Assembly (NCBI GenBank): GCA_905183005.1
Contig: CAJJDO010000012.1
Coordinates: 528,481-592,480 of the forward strand
Reading direction: 5' to 3'
Source: Paramecium pentaurelia
Taxonomy: Eukaryota; Ciliophora; Oligohymenophorea; Peniculida; Parameciidae
Length of the DNA: 64,000 bases
The notes under the pieces are model-generated. The model was not told the DNA's origin, ran no database searches, and was given only the letters and a program-made list of their open reading frames with translations. Of this stretch, positions 61,494 to 64,000 are shown piece by piece. A program made the translations under genes and the position numbers. The number at the start of each line of letters is the position of its first letter. The first letter of the stretch is position 1.

Positions 61494-62395
61494 ATGAGAT
61501 CTCCAAATGATTCATAATCATTTGGATTGCGTCAAGATTTTCATGATTTTACATAGTTACATCGCTAACCTGTTGAGACAAATAAACATTAAAGAGCAAA
61601 GTCAACAATGTAGAATAATTATAGATAAGGAACTCCTATAACAGATTTAGAGGAGATAGAAGGAGAGAAATTGTTTGATTAATTTTTTAAGTTTAACAAC
61701 TCAAAAAGTGAGAGCGATTTTATAAGAGATTCTGTATAGAGAGATTTAAAATAGCCAGAATCAGAATTTTTAAGGTTTGTAGAGAATGCGATTGAATATC
61801 ATAAACAATCTGAAATGCATTTTCGACCTACTATAAAAAAAAATTAGCATTTATAATAGAAAACAAAAGAACTTACAATTTCCAATAGATTATTGGCAAG
61901 TGAAATTAATAGATATAAATAGAGAGAGATTGAATTAAAAAATAAGATTAAAATATTACAAAAAGAATATTAATTAGAATTGGGTCAATTAATATAGAAG
62001 AATGAATGGTTAGAAGAGTTGTTAGTAAAACAAAAAATAGATAATGAGAATTCTTTATTGGCTGTTAAAAAATCTTTGGAAATGATGTAAGGAAGATGTA
62101 TGTGTCAAAAGGGAATGGCTGATAAGATAATGAAAGAAGTTAAATAATAATCTAGACCATAATATGATCTTCAGGCAACACATTCATCATCTGAATTAAG
62201 TAGTAACACTGGAGATGAGGACTTTGAATTTGATTATATGAGAAGAAGAAAATCTTTATCAAAGGTACTAAAATAAAATATACACAGACATCAGAAGAAC
62301 ATCAATTTTAACTTGTTAAAAGTAAGAACTTAAGAGAATTTGCTAGAGATCAATTTATCAGAAAGAAACCTATGCAAGATCCTTATTATACATGA
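61494..62395 (+). CDS. Coiled-coil protein, 292 aa
   Basis: One 23-nt intron (62265-62287). I chose ATG 61494 (MRSPNDSQSFGLRQDFHDF) because it is in frame without further assumptions. An upstream ATG at 61427 (MGNKQSIMQVQ, a myristoylation-type start) would need an extra intron of unusual form. Residues ~115-200 are a coiled coil (EINRYKQREIELKNKIKIL, LLVKQKIDNENSL). An acidic Ser-rich segment and a basic end (FIRKKPMQDPYYT) follow. No family known. Confidence 0.65.
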
Positions 62396-62413
62396 ATATT
62401 AAATTATTATATA

Positions 62414-63759
62414 ATGGTCTTCATCAAGAGATTAGTACCTCTTTCAATTTTGTATTGTTTCGAAGGAAGCATACTAGGACTGATTTTATACAGTGTTCCA
62501 TCTAATTTGATAAATAAAGGTGTTGAGATAAATAGATACAAGTTTTCATTATATTGTGCTATTACCTTATTTGTTCAGATACATGAATGCACTTTTGATT
62601 GATAGCATAAGTTGGGACAAGATGGGTAGAAGAAGAAGCTAGTTGACATTAATGTATTTTGGATTAGGGTATAGTTTTGTTGAAAATTCTAAGAGTTCTC
62701 TTATATTTTTTAAATTTCTAATCACTAGATCCTAGTACATGGTTATGGAACATATTCTGGATTGTATGTTTATTAGCTTGCATTGACATCATAATAGCAG
62801 CATGGTTAGTTGAAAGTTTAGAGAAGTAAGACAGAGGTTATGGAGCTTTTGGCTCAATTTCTAGGAATTTTGATAGGTGGATTTATTGGAGCATATATTT
62901 TTAAGATGTTCAATTCACTTGAATTTTGCAATAAATATATTTATGCCATTTCTCAAGAGATACCATATTTTACTCTTTAAAGTTTAATTAAATATTTTTA
63001 GTTGCATTCAAGGATTATTCTTATATATCAATAGGACTTGGAGTTGCATGTACTATTATAATACATAATGAAATAACAATTGATTAAGATGTATGAATAT
63101 CATTATACTAGATAATTGAAGCTTATAAATTAGCATTGGGAGTCTTTTCAAATCGTCATTTGATAGTCCTCTTTTTGTTTTTTTAGAATAGAATAAACGC
63201 CAATTGATTTGGCTCATATTCATATGAAGAGAGGTTAATTTACAGAGGGATAAATTCAATTTCTAGAGATATTAACCTTTCCTATAGCATGTATTTTACC
63301 ATTTTATATGGCTAAAATGATTAAGATTAGAGTTTGAGAAATCAAATAATAGTATTTTCAATTAATGAAATTGGTATATTCCTTATTAATTACGATTAGT
63401 CATTTCAGGAGTATTTATTATAACATTGTTTTCTTCTTAAGAGATTTTCCAATTCCCATATAGAGATACCTTAATGAAAATATCTTTAATAAGTGTTTGG
63501 TTATTAAATTTAATTAATATCACTCTAGCTTAATCATTCATTTACAAAAGTACTTAAAATTCTGTGGCAACAACCTTCATAGCTTTGTTAAGTATAGATA
63601 TTTGATAATATTTTAAGCCACTGGATTAATTTTTAGTTTATTTTTGAAGGATTAGTAGAATATTTATTAGCCAATTATAATTATTATTTGATTTGGTTAT
63701 GTGGAGTAGGAATATATGCACTATTTTTTCCATCTAGTTTTTAGAGTGACTATGATTGA
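62414..63759 (+). CDS. SLC33A1-like (acetyl-CoA transporter family) membrane protein
   Basis: A multi-intron gene; introns of about 25 nt (near 62495), 25 nt (near 62665), ~20 nt (near 62820), 20, 21 and 25 nt (between 62985 and 63175) and more downstream. Conserved pieces appear in family order: LLIDSISWDKMGRRRSQL, CIDIIIAAWLVESL, GILIGGFIGAYIFKMFNSL then EFCNKY, IIEAYKLALG and PIDLAHIHMKRGQFTEGQ. Mammalian SLC33A1 imports acetyl-CoA into the ER. The exon structure of the last third and the TGA at 63757 are uncertain. Frame changes not explained by introns could mean decay. Confidence 0.6.
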
Positions 63760-63977
63760 TTAATTGAATTGCTAAGAGTTTAGTTTAGATATTGATATAA
63801 AGAAAGAGAAACTTCTAATAAATACAGAATTAGTAACTTTGTCTTGATAATAAATTATAATTTTTGTATGTGATCATAGTTTTATAGATTATTGAGTTAG
63901 TTTAGATTATTATAATATTTTACAATAATAATTTGTATTTATGATTATTTATTTTAATTATTTTATATTTTATCACC

Positions 63978-64000
63978 ATGGATGATCGTTTGATTGAATT
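63978..64000 (+). CDS. Start of a further gene, cut by the window edge
   Basis: ATG at 63978 followed by seven open codons (MDDRLIE). The local sequence becomes less AT-rich exactly here, after 200 bp of A/T-rich spacer, as at other gene starts in the window. Nothing can be said about the product. Confidence 0.3.

Noticed and set aside
62414..63759. SLC33A1-like gene as a multi-frameshift pseudogene
   Set aside because: Most frame changes are removed by 20-25 nt GT..AG introns at family-consistent places, so a live gene is more likely, though the last third stays uncertain.
1..64000. tRNA/rRNA genes, CRISPR arrays, insertion sequences or transposases
   Set aside because: No cloverleaf-like gene, rRNA core motif, spaced repeat array, or DDE/recombinase motif was seen on either strand.

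Overview
The window looks like macronuclear DNA of a ciliate, most probably a Paramecium species. Every recognisable protein is broken by TAA and TAG but never by TGA, unless TAA/TAG are read as glutamine. Genes are interrupted by tiny GT..AG introns (19-31 nt, mostly 22-28), intergenic spaces are short, and the sequence is very AT-rich. Read with this code, about 40 genes appear. In most of the shorter genes, removing the visible introns leaves an exact multiple of three. The largest genes were not spliced completely. All names come from motif recognition by eye; no database was searched.

Layout. 1-9.6 kb: partial gene, FAM135-like lipase, mevalonate diphosphate decarboxylase, multi-pass protein, Atg4, coiled-coil protein, PAS/kinase-like membrane protein. 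10-16.2 kb: divergent ribosomal eL43, ACP-like protein, CxxC protein, full-length ABCC transporter. 17-26.5 kb: small protein, heat-shock factor, two unknowns, MGRN-type RING ligase, ribosomal eS8, AGC kinase, basic Q/K-rich protein. 27.5-36.2 kb: kinase-like relic, p25-alpha-like Q-rich protein, secreted repeat protein, XLF-like protein, a gene with an in-frame TGA, POP1. 36.3-48 kb: P4-ATPase, LITAF/wolframin-like protein, LMBR1-like protein, MORN protein, glutaminyl cyclase, PKG. 48.2-50.6 kb: a perfect 1,229-bp tandem duplication split by a single N, carrying an unknown gene and an OPA3-like gene twice; probably an unmerged contig overlap. 50.7-64 kb: ABHD17-like hydrolase, ABC-like relic, basic protein, Hook protein, small genes, EF-hand protein, FLVCR-like MFS carrier, EMC5, eEF1B-gamma with a polyglutamine tract, coiled-coil protein, SLC33A1-like carrier, and the start of one more gene.

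The genes do not form one pathway; this is an ordinary mix of housekeeping, signalling, membrane and ciliary-type genes. The points most worth checking are a small XLF-like repair protein (relevant because ciliates join ends during programmed DNA elimination), a LITAF-like half-ribbon joined to a wolframin-like domain, an eL43 that has lost most zinc ligands, an ACP-like protein without the carrier serine, and a 31-glutamine run made almost wholly of TAA codons. I saw no new multi-gene defence or mobile system.
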